A stretch of 64,000 nucleotides of DNA. It comes from an uncultured Pelagibacteraceae bacterium. GTDB lineage: Bacteria; Pseudomonadota; Alphaproteobacteria; Pelagibacterales; Pelagibacteraceae. Made by a program: the position numbers and the translations under genes. Shown one piece after another: positions 7,778 through 16,234 of the stretch. The stretch's first letter is position 1, and each line of letters opens with the position of its first letter. The stretch covers positions 1 to 64,000 of the forward strand of contig CACCOB010000003.1 of the NCBI GenBank assembly GCA_902547535.1, in the 5' to 3' direction. The notes below the pieces were generated by a model. The model saw nothing but the letters and a program-made list of their open reading frames with translations, ran no database searches and had not been told where the DNA came from.

Positions 7778-9286
7778 GTGTCAAAAAGAATTGTTAAAAA
7801 CATTTTTGAAAATAGTGAAAATGATAAAATTGCAATTTCATCTGAAAACAATTCAAAAATTAGTTACAGTGACTTAAAAATATTTGTTGAAGGTATTTCA
7901 AAACAATTATCAGGAAATGGTATATCTAATAAAGATAGAGCCGCAATAGTTCTACCGAATGGACCATCCATGGCTACTAGTTTCTTAGGAATTTCAAGTT
8001 ACATGTCTGCTGCTCCTCTTAATCCATCATATAAATCAGAAGAGTATGAGTTTTATCTTAAGGATTTAAATCCTAAAATAATTATTGTTGAAAAAAATTC
8101 AAATAATCCGTCAGTAGAAGTTGCAAAAAAATTAAATATAGAAATTTGTGAATTGAAAATCCATAAAGATCAACCTGAAGGTTTGTTTGATTTGTTTGAT
8201 AACAAAAGTGATTATTCATCCCCAAATGAAAATGATGAGGCTTTAGTCCTCCATACTTCAGGGACTACCTCAAGGCCAAAAATTGTTCCGTTATCTAATA
8301 ATAATATTTATTCATCTTCTGAAAATATTTCAAAAAGTTTAAGTCTTACAGATAATGATCATTGTTTAAATATTATGCCATTATTTCATATTCATGGACT
8401 TATAGCAGTTTTAGCGACATCAATGAAAGTTGGTGCATCAGTATGTGCCTCTAGCGGTTTTAATGCATTAAAGTTTCTTGATTTGGCTAGATTAGAAAAA
8501 ATTACTTGGTATTCAGGCGTACCAACTATGCATCAAGCAATCTTATTAAGAGCAAATAAAAATAAAGATGCAGCAAAAAACTTAAATTTAAGATTAATTA
8601 GATCTTCCTCAGCTTCATTACCTCCTGCTGTATTTAAAGATTTAAATGAAGCATTTAATTGTCCTGTTATTGAAGCATATGGGATGACTGAAGCAACACA
8701 TCAAATGACGTCAAATCCATTACCACCAAAACAACAAAAAGCAGGATTTGTAGGCCTACCAGCAGGTCCAGAAGTATGTATTATGAGTGAAAATGGTGAC
8801 ATGATGAAACAAGGTGAAGAAGGCGAAGTATGTATAAAGGGTGAAAACGTAACACTTGGCTACGAAAATAATGAAGAAGCAAACAAAACAAGTTTCACAA
8901 ATGGCTGGTTTAGAACTGGTGATCAAGGATATTTTGACGAAGACGGATATTTGAAAATTTCAGGAAGATTGAAAGAAATAATTAATAAGGGTGGAGAAAA
9001 AATATCTCCTTTGGAGGTTGATAATGTTTTAATGGATCATCCATCAATAGACCAAGCTGTATGTTTTGGTTATGAGGATAAAATGCTTGGTGAAAATATA
9101 GCAAGCGCTATAATTATTAAGTCCGGAGAAATGTGTTCAAAGGAAGATGTATTAAAATATGCTCAAGAAAAATTAGCAAAATTTAAAATTCCTAAGAAAA
9201 TTTTTTTTGTAGATGAAATTCCAAAGGGAGCAACTGGTAAGTTACAAAGAAACGTTTTAGCAAAAAAATTTGGTTTAAGTAGTTAA
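7778..9286 (+). CDS. Acyl-CoA synthetase, oxalate-CoA ligase (AAE3/Pcs60)-like
   Basis: ATP-dependent acid:CoA ligase of the ANL superfamily, 502 residues. AMP-binding P-loop HTSGTTSRPK at about 159-168, MPLFHIHGL, a substrate-pocket stretch with VPTMHQAIL, AYGMTEATHQMTSNPLP, the hinge GRLKEIINKGGEKISP, and catalytic Lys488 in GATGK. SGTTSRPK, MTEATH and SNPLP are features I recall from plant AAE3 and yeast Pcs60 oxalate-CoA ligases rather than from long-chain FadD. The start is GTG. It overlaps the downstream PanE-family gene as TAATG, implying a coupled pathway. If the substrate is oxalate, the product oxalyl-CoA would be available to the reductase; a medium-chain or other short acid is the alternative. 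Confidence 0.75.
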   Translation: MSKRIVKNIFENSENDKIAISSENNSKISYSDLKIFVEGISKQLSGNGISNKDRAAIVLPNGPSMATSFLGISSYMSAAPLNPSYKSEEYEFYLKDLNPKIIIVEKNSNNPSVEVAKKLNIEICELKIHKDQPEGLFDLFDNKSDYSSPNENDEALVLHTSGTTSRPKIVPLSNNNIYSSSENISKSLSLTDNDHCLNIMPLFHIHGLIAVLATSMKVGASVCASSGFNALKFLDLARLEKITWYSGVPTMHQAILLRANKNKDAAKNLNLRLIRSSSASLPPAVFKDLNEAFNCPVIEAYGMTEATHQMTSNPLPPKQQKAGFVGLPAGPEVCIMSENGDMMKQGEEGEVCIKGENVTLGYENNEEANKTSFTNGWFRTGDQGYFDEDGYLKISGRLKEIINKGGEKISPLEVDNVLMDHPSIDQAVCFGYEDKMLGENIASAIIIKSGEMCSKEDVLKYAQEKLAKFKIPKKIFFVDEIPKGATGKLQRNVLAKKFGLSS

Positions 9287-10302
9287 TGACAAAAATTTGT
9301 ATATTTGGTGCAGGATCTATCGGTGGATATTTGGCAGCTTGTTTAAGTAAAACAAATATAGATTTATCTCTTATAGCAAGAGGACCACATAAAAAAGCGA
9401 TAGAAGAAAATGGATTGACATTAATTAAAGAGGGTAGGTCTGAAAACTTTAAATTTAAAGTAACCGATGATCCCAAAACATTAGATGTACAAGACTATAT
9501 ATTTATTTCTGTAAAGGCTCATGCAATTTCAAATATTGTTGATTCACTAAAAAATATTATTGGAGAAAAAACTTCGATTATATCAGCTGTAAATGGCCTT
9601 CCTTGGTGGTATTTTTATAAAGCAAATACTGGAACGAATTTAGACAACCATCATATTGATAGTGTGGATCCCGAGGGAAAAATATGGAAACATTTAGATC
9701 CAGCAAAAGCTATTGGTTGTGTTGTTTACCCAGCTGCTGAAATTACCGAACCAGGTGTAATAAAACATAATGGAGGAGAAAGATTTACACTTGGTGAACC
9801 TGATGGATCTAAATCAGAAAGACTTAAACTCATTGCTGATTTATTAATTGCAGGCGGCTTAAAAGCTCCTCAAAAAAGTAATTTAAGAGATGAAATTTGG
9901 ATAAAACTTTGGGGTAATTGCTCATTTAATATCATTAGTGCTCTTTATGATAAAACCTTAGATGAAATTGGAAGTGATCCAGAATTGTTGAAAATAGTTA
10001 GAAAATTGATGGAGGAATGCCAACAAGTAGGTGAAAAAATTGGAGTAAAATTTAATGTTTCTATTGATCATAGAATAAATGCTGCGATTTCTATTAAGGG
10101 TCATAAACCATCAACAACTCAAGATTTACATGCAAAACGTCCATTAGAAATTGATCCAATTATTGGTTCTCTTATTGAAATTGGTAACAAAGTTAACATC
10201 AAAACTGAAAATTTAAAATCTGAGTACGAAAAATTAAAAACCAAAGCGGAAAAGCTTGGTTTATACAAAAGATCAAAATTAATTGATCAAATCACAAAAT
10301 AA
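9286..10302 (+). CDS. PanE/ApbA-family reductase (2-dehydropantoate 2-reductase or oxalyl-CoA reductase)
   Basis: NADPH-dependent reductase, 338 residues. Rossmann motif GAGSIGG at 8-14, catalytic lysine region IWIKLWGNCSFN with Lys207 and Asn211, and the C-terminal substrate region RPLEIDPIIGSLIEIG. It differs from classical PanE in having VNGLPWWYF at about 102-110, where PanE normally has a QNG-type loop, followed by an insertion with SVDPEGKIWKH. Annotation pipelines would probably call it 2-dehydropantoate 2-reductase. In Methylobacterium extorquens a PanE-family protein (PanE2) reduces oxalyl-CoA to glyoxylate, and the coupled upstream oxalate-CoA-ligase-like gene suggests the same role here; that is inference. 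The gene abuts the convergent dctM stop with no gap. Confidence 0.8.
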   Translation: MTKICIFGAGSIGGYLAACLSKTNIDLSLIARGPHKKAIEENGLTLIKEGRSENFKFKVTDDPKTLDVQDYIFISVKAHAISNIVDSLKNIIGEKTSIISAVNGLPWWYFYKANTGTNLDNHHIDSVDPEGKIWKHLDPAKAIGCVVYPAAEITEPGVIKHNGGERFTLGEPDGSKSERLKLIADLLIAGGLKAPQKSNLRDEIWIKLWGNCSFNIISALYDKTLDEIGSDPELLKIVRKLMEECQQVGEKIGVKFNVSIDHRINAAISIKGHKPSTTQDLHAKRPLEIDPIIGSLIEIGNKVNIKTENLKSEYEKLKTKAEKLGLYKRSKLIDQITK

Positions 10303-12954
10303 TTAAAAGTTTAAAGATATATCTCTGTGGATAGAATTACATTTTGAAACATATATAGCTTGTTCTTTTGTAAGTTTTGACTGCAATCTTAATCCAATAG
10401 TCTCACTAATAACTTTGTCGTGAGCATTTATTCTATCCATATATTTTTTCTTGAAATTTTTTCTCCAACTAACTTCTTGCTCAAATAACGCAATAGTATC
10501 TAACGTTGAAGTTTGAAGTTTTTCGAAATCAACTTCGTCCTCATCCATTAAAGTAATAAGATAATCTAATTTATCAGCAAACTCGTCAGATCCAGAAATT
10601 TCTCCGACCTTTTCAAATATATTATCTATAAACTCTATTGCATCAATGTAGCCTCTGTTATCTATTTTATTTTTAAGAAGTTTCATTTCTTGTTCTAATT
10701 CTTCAAATTTTTCACCATCATTTATAAAACTCTTAATCAACAATAAATCTTCGTAAGCATTATCAACTGTTTTTCGATATTTTCTTGTTGCAAGATTTTT
10801 TGCTTTATTAATTTTGTTAAATTCATCATTTTTTGATTTCCATTCTTCTGGGATTTGACTACTTATTTCGTCTATTTCTAGTTTCACATTTTCAATTTTT
10901 TGTTCAAGTTTGTTTTTATCTGAAACATCTTCATCATCTAGGTTTCTAATCTCGGCTTTATATTTATCTATCTTTTTATTTAATTTTAAAATTTTCTTTT
11001 GTTTCTTTCTTGTTTTAAAATGTAAGTCTCTGTAATCGACTGCATAATCATTATATAATGTCTCTGTGCTTTTAACCTCATTAACAAGTTCAAAAGAGTA
11101 CTTAGAATTATCAACATGGCGTTGGAAATAACTTAATTTATCTGCTGGTAAATTTGCAAGAATTATGTCGTCAAAGTCAGTTATACTTTTATTTATTACA
11201 TCAGCATTATTAGAGTAGTTTGCAAATTTATACTCTTGTAAGCAATATTGTAATTTCGGATTCATCGGCGGTGGAGCAACATTAGATGTTAAATAAACCC
11301 TGTTTGGTAAATAATTTACTAGACTAGGGTATGCACCCACAATTCCTAAACCGATAAGTTGTAAGATAATAAAAGGAACAACACCTTTCCAGATATCTAA
11401 TGTTTGAACCACTTTTGGAGCTACACCTTTTAAATAAAATAAAGCAAATCCAAATGGTGGTGTTAAGAAAGAAGTTTGTAAATTAACACCTATCATTACT
11501 CCAAGCCATACAGCTGTAACATTTGCTCCTGTTTCAGCTAGCAATATCGGTGCAATTATTGGTACAACAACAACTGCAATCTCAATAAAATCTAAAAAGA
11601 AACCTAACAAGAAAATTACAATCATGACCACAACAAACTGAGTCCAAAAACCTCCTGGTAAATCTTGAAGAAAATCTCTTACTAATTCCTCTCCACCAAA
11701 TGCTCTAAAACCTGATGTAAGCATCGCAGCACCAAGAAGGATTATAAATACCATTGATGTAGTAATACAAGTCTCAGTAACTACTTCTTTTAAAACATTT
11801 TCAGTTTTAAATGTTCTCCAAAAACTCCATGCAATACCATAAACGAGTATTGCTACAAAAAATGCTGTAACATAGATAGCACCTAAATTTCTTTCCTCTA
11901 AATTTTTAACATTAAGTTCATATGTAGATGCAAGAAAAGTAATAGGTATTAATGATCCAATTATAAGAATTAAAGGATAAAATGCACTTTTCTTACCTTC
12001 AAATAATCTATAACCAGCCATCAACGTTGCACCAATTGCTCCAATTGAACCAGCTTGGTTAACTGTTGCTATACCCATCAAAATTGAACCCAAAACTGCA
12101 AAAATAAGTGCAAGAGGAGGAATGATTATAACAATTACTCGTAACCAAAATTTAAGATTAAATTCTCCTTTAAATGGAACAGGTGGGGCTACACCTTTTT
12201 TTATTCTCGCATAGAAAAATACATAGATCATGTAAAGCGCAACTAAAACGAGACCAGGTAAAAGAGCACCAAGGAACATATCACCAGCACTTGAAGACCC
12301 AACTCTAAATTCTCCTGGCATGTTAAATTCTCCCGTGACTGCTTTATAATCATTTTGACGGATGTTGTTTGCAACATCTGATGCGCTAGCTAATTGGTCA
12401 GCAATAATAATTAAAACAATAGATGGGGGTATTATTTGACCTAACGTTCCAGATGAACATACGATACCACTGGCAAGTTTCCTATCGTAGTTATTATTTA
12501 ACATAGTAGGTAATGAGATTAATCCCATTGCAATAACGGTTGCCCCAACAATTCCTGTAGTTGCTGCCAATAATGCTCCAACGAAAATTACTGAAATACC
12601 AAGACCACCAGGAATTGGACCAAATAATTGACCCATTGTTATTAATAAATCTTCTGCAATTTTAGATTTTTGCAGCATAATTCCCATAAAAATAAATAAA
12701 GGAATTGCAATTAGGGTGTCAGTTTCGACATCCCAATAATTACTCCTAAAGTTTGTAATACCAGCAACAAGCCATTCTATCGGTCCATCAACTGCAAAAT
12801 AAGCGTCTGCATCGCCTTCAAATAAATATCCAAAAAATGCAGCTAACCCAATTGATATTATAGCTGAACCAGGAAGCGCAAATGCTACCGGATATCCTGA
12901 AGCAAGAGCAACTATCATAATTAAGACTAAAACTGCTAAGAAAAATAGTTCCAT
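10303..12954 (-). CDS. dctM: TRAP transporter large permease DctM with long C-terminal coiled-coil extension
   Basis: Twelve-helix ion-coupled subunit of a tripartite ATP-independent periplasmic (TRAP) transporter. Residues 1 to about 555 are the DctM domain, with SGYPVAFALPGSA, the TATTGIVGATV segment, PPSIVLIIIADQL and the second-half repeat TPPFGFALFYLKG. DctM is usually about 430 residues; this one is 883. The remaining 320 or so residues are hydrophilic and strongly Lys/Glu-rich with heptad-like spacing (for example KKQKKILKLNKKIDKYK and repeated EEL/KLL segments), predicted to form a cytoplasmic or periplasmic coiled coil. The frame is continuous, with no sign of a frameshift fusion. 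It follows dctQ by 3 bp, and dctP is upstream past a hairpin. Confidence 0.92.
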   Translation of the reverse strand: MELFFLAVLVLIMIVALASGYPVAFALPGSAIISIGLAAFFGYLFEGDADAYFAVDGPIEWLVAGITNFRSNYWDVETDTLIAIPLFIFMGIMLQKSKIAEDLLITMGQLFGPIPGGLGISVIFVGALLAATTGIVGATVIAMGLISLPTMLNNNYDRKLASGIVCSSGTLGQIIPPSIVLIIIADQLASASDVANNIRQNDYKAVTGEFNMPGEFRVGSSSAGDMFLGALLPGLVLVALYMIYVFFYARIKKGVAPPVPFKGEFNLKFWLRVIVIIIPPLALIFAVLGSILMGIATVNQAGSIGAIGATLMAGYRLFEGKKSAFYPLILIIGSLIPITFLASTYELNVKNLEERNLGAIYVTAFFVAILVYGIAWSFWRTFKTENVLKEVVTETCITTSMVFIILLGAAMLTSGFRAFGGEELVRDFLQDLPGGFWTQFVVVMIVIFLLGFFLDFIEIAVVVVPIIAPILLAETGANVTAVWLGVMIGVNLQTSFLTPPFGFALFYLKGVAPKVVQTLDIWKGVVPFIILQLIGLGIVGAYPSLVNYLPNRVYLTSNVAPPPMNPKLQYCLQEYKFANYSNNADVINKSITDFDDIILANLPADKLSYFQRHVDNSKYSFELVNEVKSTETLYNDYAVDYRDLHFKTRKKQKKILKLNKKIDKYKAEIRNLDDEDVSDKNKLEQKIENVKLEIDEISSQIPEEWKSKNDEFNKINKAKNLATRKYRKTVDNAYEDLLLIKSFINDGEKFEELEQEMKLLKNKIDNRGYIDAIEFIDNIFEKVGEISGSDEFADKLDYLITLMDEDEVDFEKLQTSTLDTIALFEQEVSWRKNFKKKYMDRINAHDKVISETIGLRLQSKLTKEQAIYVSKCNSIHRDISLNF

Positions 12955-12957
12955 ACT

Positions 12958-13947
12958 TTAATTTTCCCTACCATTTAAAATTTTATAACTACTACCCATG
13001 AAATAGCTCGTAAACTGTAAAAGCATGGTAACTGCAAACACTGCTAAGTACACAGCCATCAAATATAAAAGGTACAAACCATTAGATCCTTGCTGAGTAA
13101 CTTCAAAGGCAACCACCGGTCCATTAATTATGCTTGCTTTTCCGTTAAGTCCTAAAAATAAAACTATCAATACAAGTGGAACACCTAGAAAAGCTGAGCC
13201 TAAAAGATTTGTCCAAGCTTTTTTTCTTTCACTAAACGAAGAGTATAGCACATCTACTCTTACATGGCCTTCGTGAATTAAAGCATAAGCACTTGCAAAC
13301 AAATATAGTGCAGCATACCAGAAACGAACAAGATCTCCTTGAAAAGCTTGCTCGTAAGAAAATATAAATCTAGATAAGACAATTATGAATTCACTGACAA
13401 CAACTAAAACTGCTAACCAAATAAAACCAACAGATTTTGTAAAGTAACCAATTACAAATGAAATTAATATAATTGGAAAATGTATAAATGTAATTCTTTC
13501 TGGTGATTTCACCATAAAAGCTTTCACTTCTGGACTGAATATTGCTTCCCATAATCTTTCAACAACCATGAACGAAATTATAAAGTCTGCAACACCAACT
13601 AAAAAGACCGCCCAAAAAGATGATCTAACCAAGTAAGCTGAAAATTTTGATAATATCTCTGAGTCTCGTTCTAAAGTTTGAGAGTAAGTTTTAAAAACAT
13701 AAATTATTACTGCTACTATGCATATTAAATATACCCCAATTTGCATGAAACCGTAATTTAAAGCAGATCCATCAAGTGCCTTTTTCTTGAAACCAAACAT
13801 TTCATAATGAGAGAAAATTTTCTTAATTCCAGGCCAATCACTCCAAACTGTTAAAACATTATTTATTAGGAATGCTAAGGTGAAAGCTAATACTGAGTAG
13901 CTTAAAATTCTTAAATATAAAGATATTTTGCTGCTTTCTGAACTCAT
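12958..13947 (-). CDS. dctQ: TRAP transporter small permease DctQ, extended N-terminus
   Basis: Small membrane subunit of the TRAP transporter, expected to bridge DctP and DctM. The C-terminal 170 or so residues match the DctQ domain, with FWYAALYLFASAYALIHEGHVRVDVLY, the conserved EGHVRVD-type helix-loop. DctQ proteins are normally 160-200 residues; this one is 329, with about four additional hydrophobic segments at the N-terminus. Extended DctQ proteins are known among transporters of the 2-oxoacid/mannitol-chloroaromatic annotation group. The gene lies 3 bp upstream of dctM, and is separated from dctP by a strong hairpin that should lower its expression relative to the binding protein. Confidence 0.85.
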   Translation of the reverse strand: MSSESSKISLYLRILSYSVLAFTLAFLINNVLTVWSDWPGIKKIFSHYEMFGFKKKALDGSALNYGFMQIGVYLICIVAVIIYVFKTYSQTLERDSEILSKFSAYLVRSSFWAVFLVGVADFIISFMVVERLWEAIFSPEVKAFMVKSPERITFIHFPIILISFVIGYFTKSVGFIWLAVLVVVSEFIIVLSRFIFSYEQAFQGDLVRFWYAALYLFASAYALIHEGHVRVDVLYSSFSERKKAWTNLLGSAFLGVPLVLIVLFLGLNGKASIINGPVVAFEVTQQGSNGLYLLYLMAVYLAVFAVTMLLQFTSYFMGSSYKILNGREN

Positions 13948-13991
13948 ATGAATTTAAATTTCTCTTAGTAATACTTAATTTTAAAATAAAA

Positions 13992-14016
13992 AAAAGGGCC
14001 CAAAAAGGGCCCTTTT
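13992..14016 (-). terminator. Terminator/attenuator hairpin between dctP and dctQ
   Basis: Perfect 10-bp inverted repeat AAAAGGGCCC/GGGCCCTTTT with a 5-nt loop (arms 13992-14001 and 14007-14016). Read on the minus strand the stem is followed by a run of eight T, the form of an intrinsic terminator. It sits 20 bp after the dctP stop and before dctQM, so partial termination would leave abundant dctP mRNA and less permease mRNA, a common pattern for binding-protein transporters. It is the strongest terminator-like structure in the window. Confidence 0.85.
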
Positions 14017-14036
14017 AATTATCAAATTAAGTTTGA

Positions 14037-15167
14037 TTACATTCCTAAAGCTCTGTTTCTTTGAGAAATGTAAGGTGAGTCAGACAAGTTAGTCCAAGAT
14101 CCAATGTCTTTTCTTGCTTTTAAGAAGCTCGAATGAACTCTTTCAGCAAGACCACTGCTAGCTCTTGTTTCTTCAAACACTTCGTTAGCAGCTGATGCAA
14201 AGCCATCGTATACCTTGTCGCTAAACTTCTCTAGTTTAACACCATGATCATTGATCAATCTAGCTAAAGCCGCACCATTTTTAGCATTGTACTCAGACAT
14301 CATTACGTCATTTTCCATTGCTGCAGCAGCTTCAATCAATAATTGATCTGATTTGTTCAAGCTTGTGAACCAAGATTTGTTTGTTCCACATGCTAACATT
14401 GATCCAGGCTCGTGCATACCAGGATAGTAGTAGTATTTAGCAGCTTCTTGGAATTTCATAGCTTCATCATTCCATGGACCTACCCACTCTGTAGCATCAA
14501 TTGCTCCAGATACTAGGTTTTCATAAATTTGTCCACCAGGTAACGAAACTGGAGATCCTCCAAGTTTACCAATTACTTGTCCACCTAAACCAGGCATACG
14601 CATTTTTAAACCTTTGAAGTCATTAGGGCTTCTAATCTTTTTGTTAAACCATCCACCCATTTGAACTCCAGTGCTTCCACACATAAAGTTTTTAAGACCA
14701 AATTTGTCAGCTAGTTCATCCCATAACTCTTGACCACCTGCAAATCTAATCCATGCATTCATTTCAGTGTAAGTAAAACCAAATGGTACCGCTGTAAAAT
14801 AACCCCAAGCTGGATCTTTCTTCACCCAGTAGTAGTCAGCAGCATGGTACATTTGTGAGTTACCTGATGCAACTTCATCAAATGAGTCAAATGCTTTAAC
14901 TCTTTCGTTCGCTGCATAATAAGTAACTTGAATTCTACCATCACTTATATCTGAGATTCTTTGTGCAAATCTTTGAGCTCCTGTTCCTAAACCTGGAAAA
15001 TCTCTTCCCCAAGTAGCAACCATTGATGCTTCAATTCTTTCAGCAGCAACAGCTGGAGCAGCTAAAGATGATGCAGCTACAGCAGCAACACCTGTTGCAG
15101 CAGCAGCTTTAAAGAACTTACGTCTTGAAGGTAATTTTTTACCTTTCAACTTTTTGTCTTTAATCAT
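14037..15167 (-). CDS. dctP: TRAP transporter substrate-binding protein (TakP-like, 2-oxoacid type)
   Basis: Periplasmic solute receptor of the TRAP system encoded downstream. The 376-residue precursor has a twin-arginine signal (SRRKFFK at about 14-20, then an Ala-rich core, probable cut after AVAA near 42), so it is exported folded by Tat. The mature protein resembles Rhodobacter TakP as I remember it: YYWVKKDPAWG, AVPFG, MNAW, GSTGVQMGGWF with Gln169, KMR with Arg190, and ATEWVGP with Glu227-Trp228. In TakP these regions hold a carboxylate and a cation, so a 2-oxo or 2-hydroxy monocarboxylate (pyruvate, lactate, glyoxylate-like) is the likely ligand. A GAGGAG ribosome binding site precedes the ATG. 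Its neighbours are 2-hydroxyacid dehydrogenases. Confidence 0.92.
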   Translation of the reverse strand: MIKDKKLKGKKLPSRRKFFKAAAATGVAAVAASSLAAPAVAAERIEASMVATWGRDFPGLGTGAQRFAQRISDISDGRIQVTYYAANERVKAFDSFDEVASGNSQMYHAADYYWVKKDPAWGYFTAVPFGFTYTEMNAWIRFAGGQELWDELADKFGLKNFMCGSTGVQMGGWFNKKIRSPNDFKGLKMRMPGLGGQVIGKLGGSPVSLPGGQIYENLVSGAIDATEWVGPWNDEAMKFQEAAKYYYYPGMHEPGSMLACGTNKSWFTSLNKSDQLLIEAAAAMENDVMMSEYNAKNGAALARLINDHGVKLEKFSDKVYDGFASAANEVFEETRASSGLAERVHSSFLKARKDIGSWTNLSDSPYISQRNRALGM

Positions 15168-15271
15168 TTATTTCTCCTCTTTAGTTAATTAACTGCAGGA
15201 TATTAAACACATATGTTACTTAGAGTCATTTTAAAAATGACCAATATTCAGTGAAATACAACTTCAGATTG

Positions 15272-16225
15272 TTAATTTACTTTGTTTTTACAGTTTCCTG
15301 TTTTGAAAAATTCGTCAATATTATCAATGGCTAAGTTAGCCATCGCAGTTCTTGTTTCCTTAGTGGCACTGCCTAAATGTGGAAGAATGAAGGCACTTTT
15401 GTGCTTGTAGTAACCTTTATTTAAATGTGGCTCATTTTTATAAACATCTAATCCTACTGCATAAACTTTTCTTCTGTTAAGTGCATCAATCATTGCCTCA
15501 TCTTCAATAATGTCTCCTCTTGCAACATTTGTTACAACTGCGCCCTTTGGTAAATATTCAATTGTATCTTTATTAATCATATCAATTGTTTCTTTTGATG
15601 CTGGACAGCATACAGATAGTACATCCGATACAGATAAAAGATCTTTTAAATTATCATGATAAATAGCACCTTGCTCTTTATCCTCACTTAATTTTGATCT
15701 GTTATGATAGTGAATAATCATCCCAAGTGATTTTGCAACTTTCGCAATTTTTTGTCCAATTCTTCCCATTCCTAAAATTCCTAATCTAGTTCCTGTCAGT
15801 TGTTTTCCAATTAAAAGATCCGCAGACCAAACCCATCCTCCCTCTCTAGCTCTTTCAATTCCTTCAGAGGCTCTTCTGCAAGCTCCTAAGATTAACAGCA
15901 CTCCAATTTCAGCGGTAGCATCAGTTAAAACATCTGGAGTATTTGTTACGGCTATACCTCTACTTTTTGCTGCGTCTAAATCAATATTTCCAAATCCTAC
16001 TGCAAAGTTTGAAAGTATTTTAACACTATCTGGTAATTGATTAATTGTATCAGCATCTAACTTATCAGTTAATGCCGAAAGTATACCATCACAACCTTTA
16101 CTCATTTCTATTAATTTTTTTTGTGAGTAAAGTTCATCATTAAGATTTAAATTAGCATCAAACATTTCTTTTGCTCGATCCTCACAAGATCTTAACAATC
16201 TTCTAGTAACTAAAATTTTTTTCAT
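15272..16225 (-). CDS. D-2-hydroxyacid dehydrogenase (glyoxylate/hydroxypyruvate reductase type)
   Basis: NAD(P)-dependent D-isomer 2-hydroxyacid dehydrogenase, 317 residues, a normal length. Dinucleotide-binding motif GMGRIGQ at about 152-158, with HNRS as the loop after strand two, which suggests a phosphate-binding, NADPH-favouring pocket. Catalytic Arg in NVARGDIIED (about 232-240), Glu in the YKNEPH segment, and His in LPHLGSAT near 283. It belongs to the GyaR/GhrB group and would interconvert glyoxylate and glycolate, or hydroxypyruvate and glycerate. It is transcribed with the FAD oxidase upstream (9 bp gap) and sits just before the TRAP binding-protein gene, consistent with metabolism of the transported acid. 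Confidence 0.88.
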   Translation of the reverse strand: MKKILVTRRLLRSCEDRAKEMFDANLNLNDELYSQKKLIEMSKGCDGILSALTDKLDADTINQLPDSVKILSNFAVGFGNIDLDAAKSRGIAVTNTPDVLTDATAEIGVLLILGACRRASEGIERAREGGWVWSADLLIGKQLTGTRLGILGMGRIGQKIAKVAKSLGMIIHYHNRSKLSEDKEQGAIYHDNLKDLLSVSDVLSVCCPASKETIDMINKDTIEYLPKGAVVTNVARGDIIEDEAMIDALNRRKVYAVGLDVYKNEPHLNKGYYKHKSAFILPHLGSATKETRTAMANLAIDNIDEFFKTGNCKNKVN

Positions 16226-16234
16226 ACAAATTGA

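Noticed and set aside
15225..15241. GTCATTT/AAATGAC inverted repeat between dctP and the hydroxyacid dehydrogenase as a terminator
   Set aside because: Short, AT-rich stem with no following T-run on the relevant strand; could be chance in this base composition.
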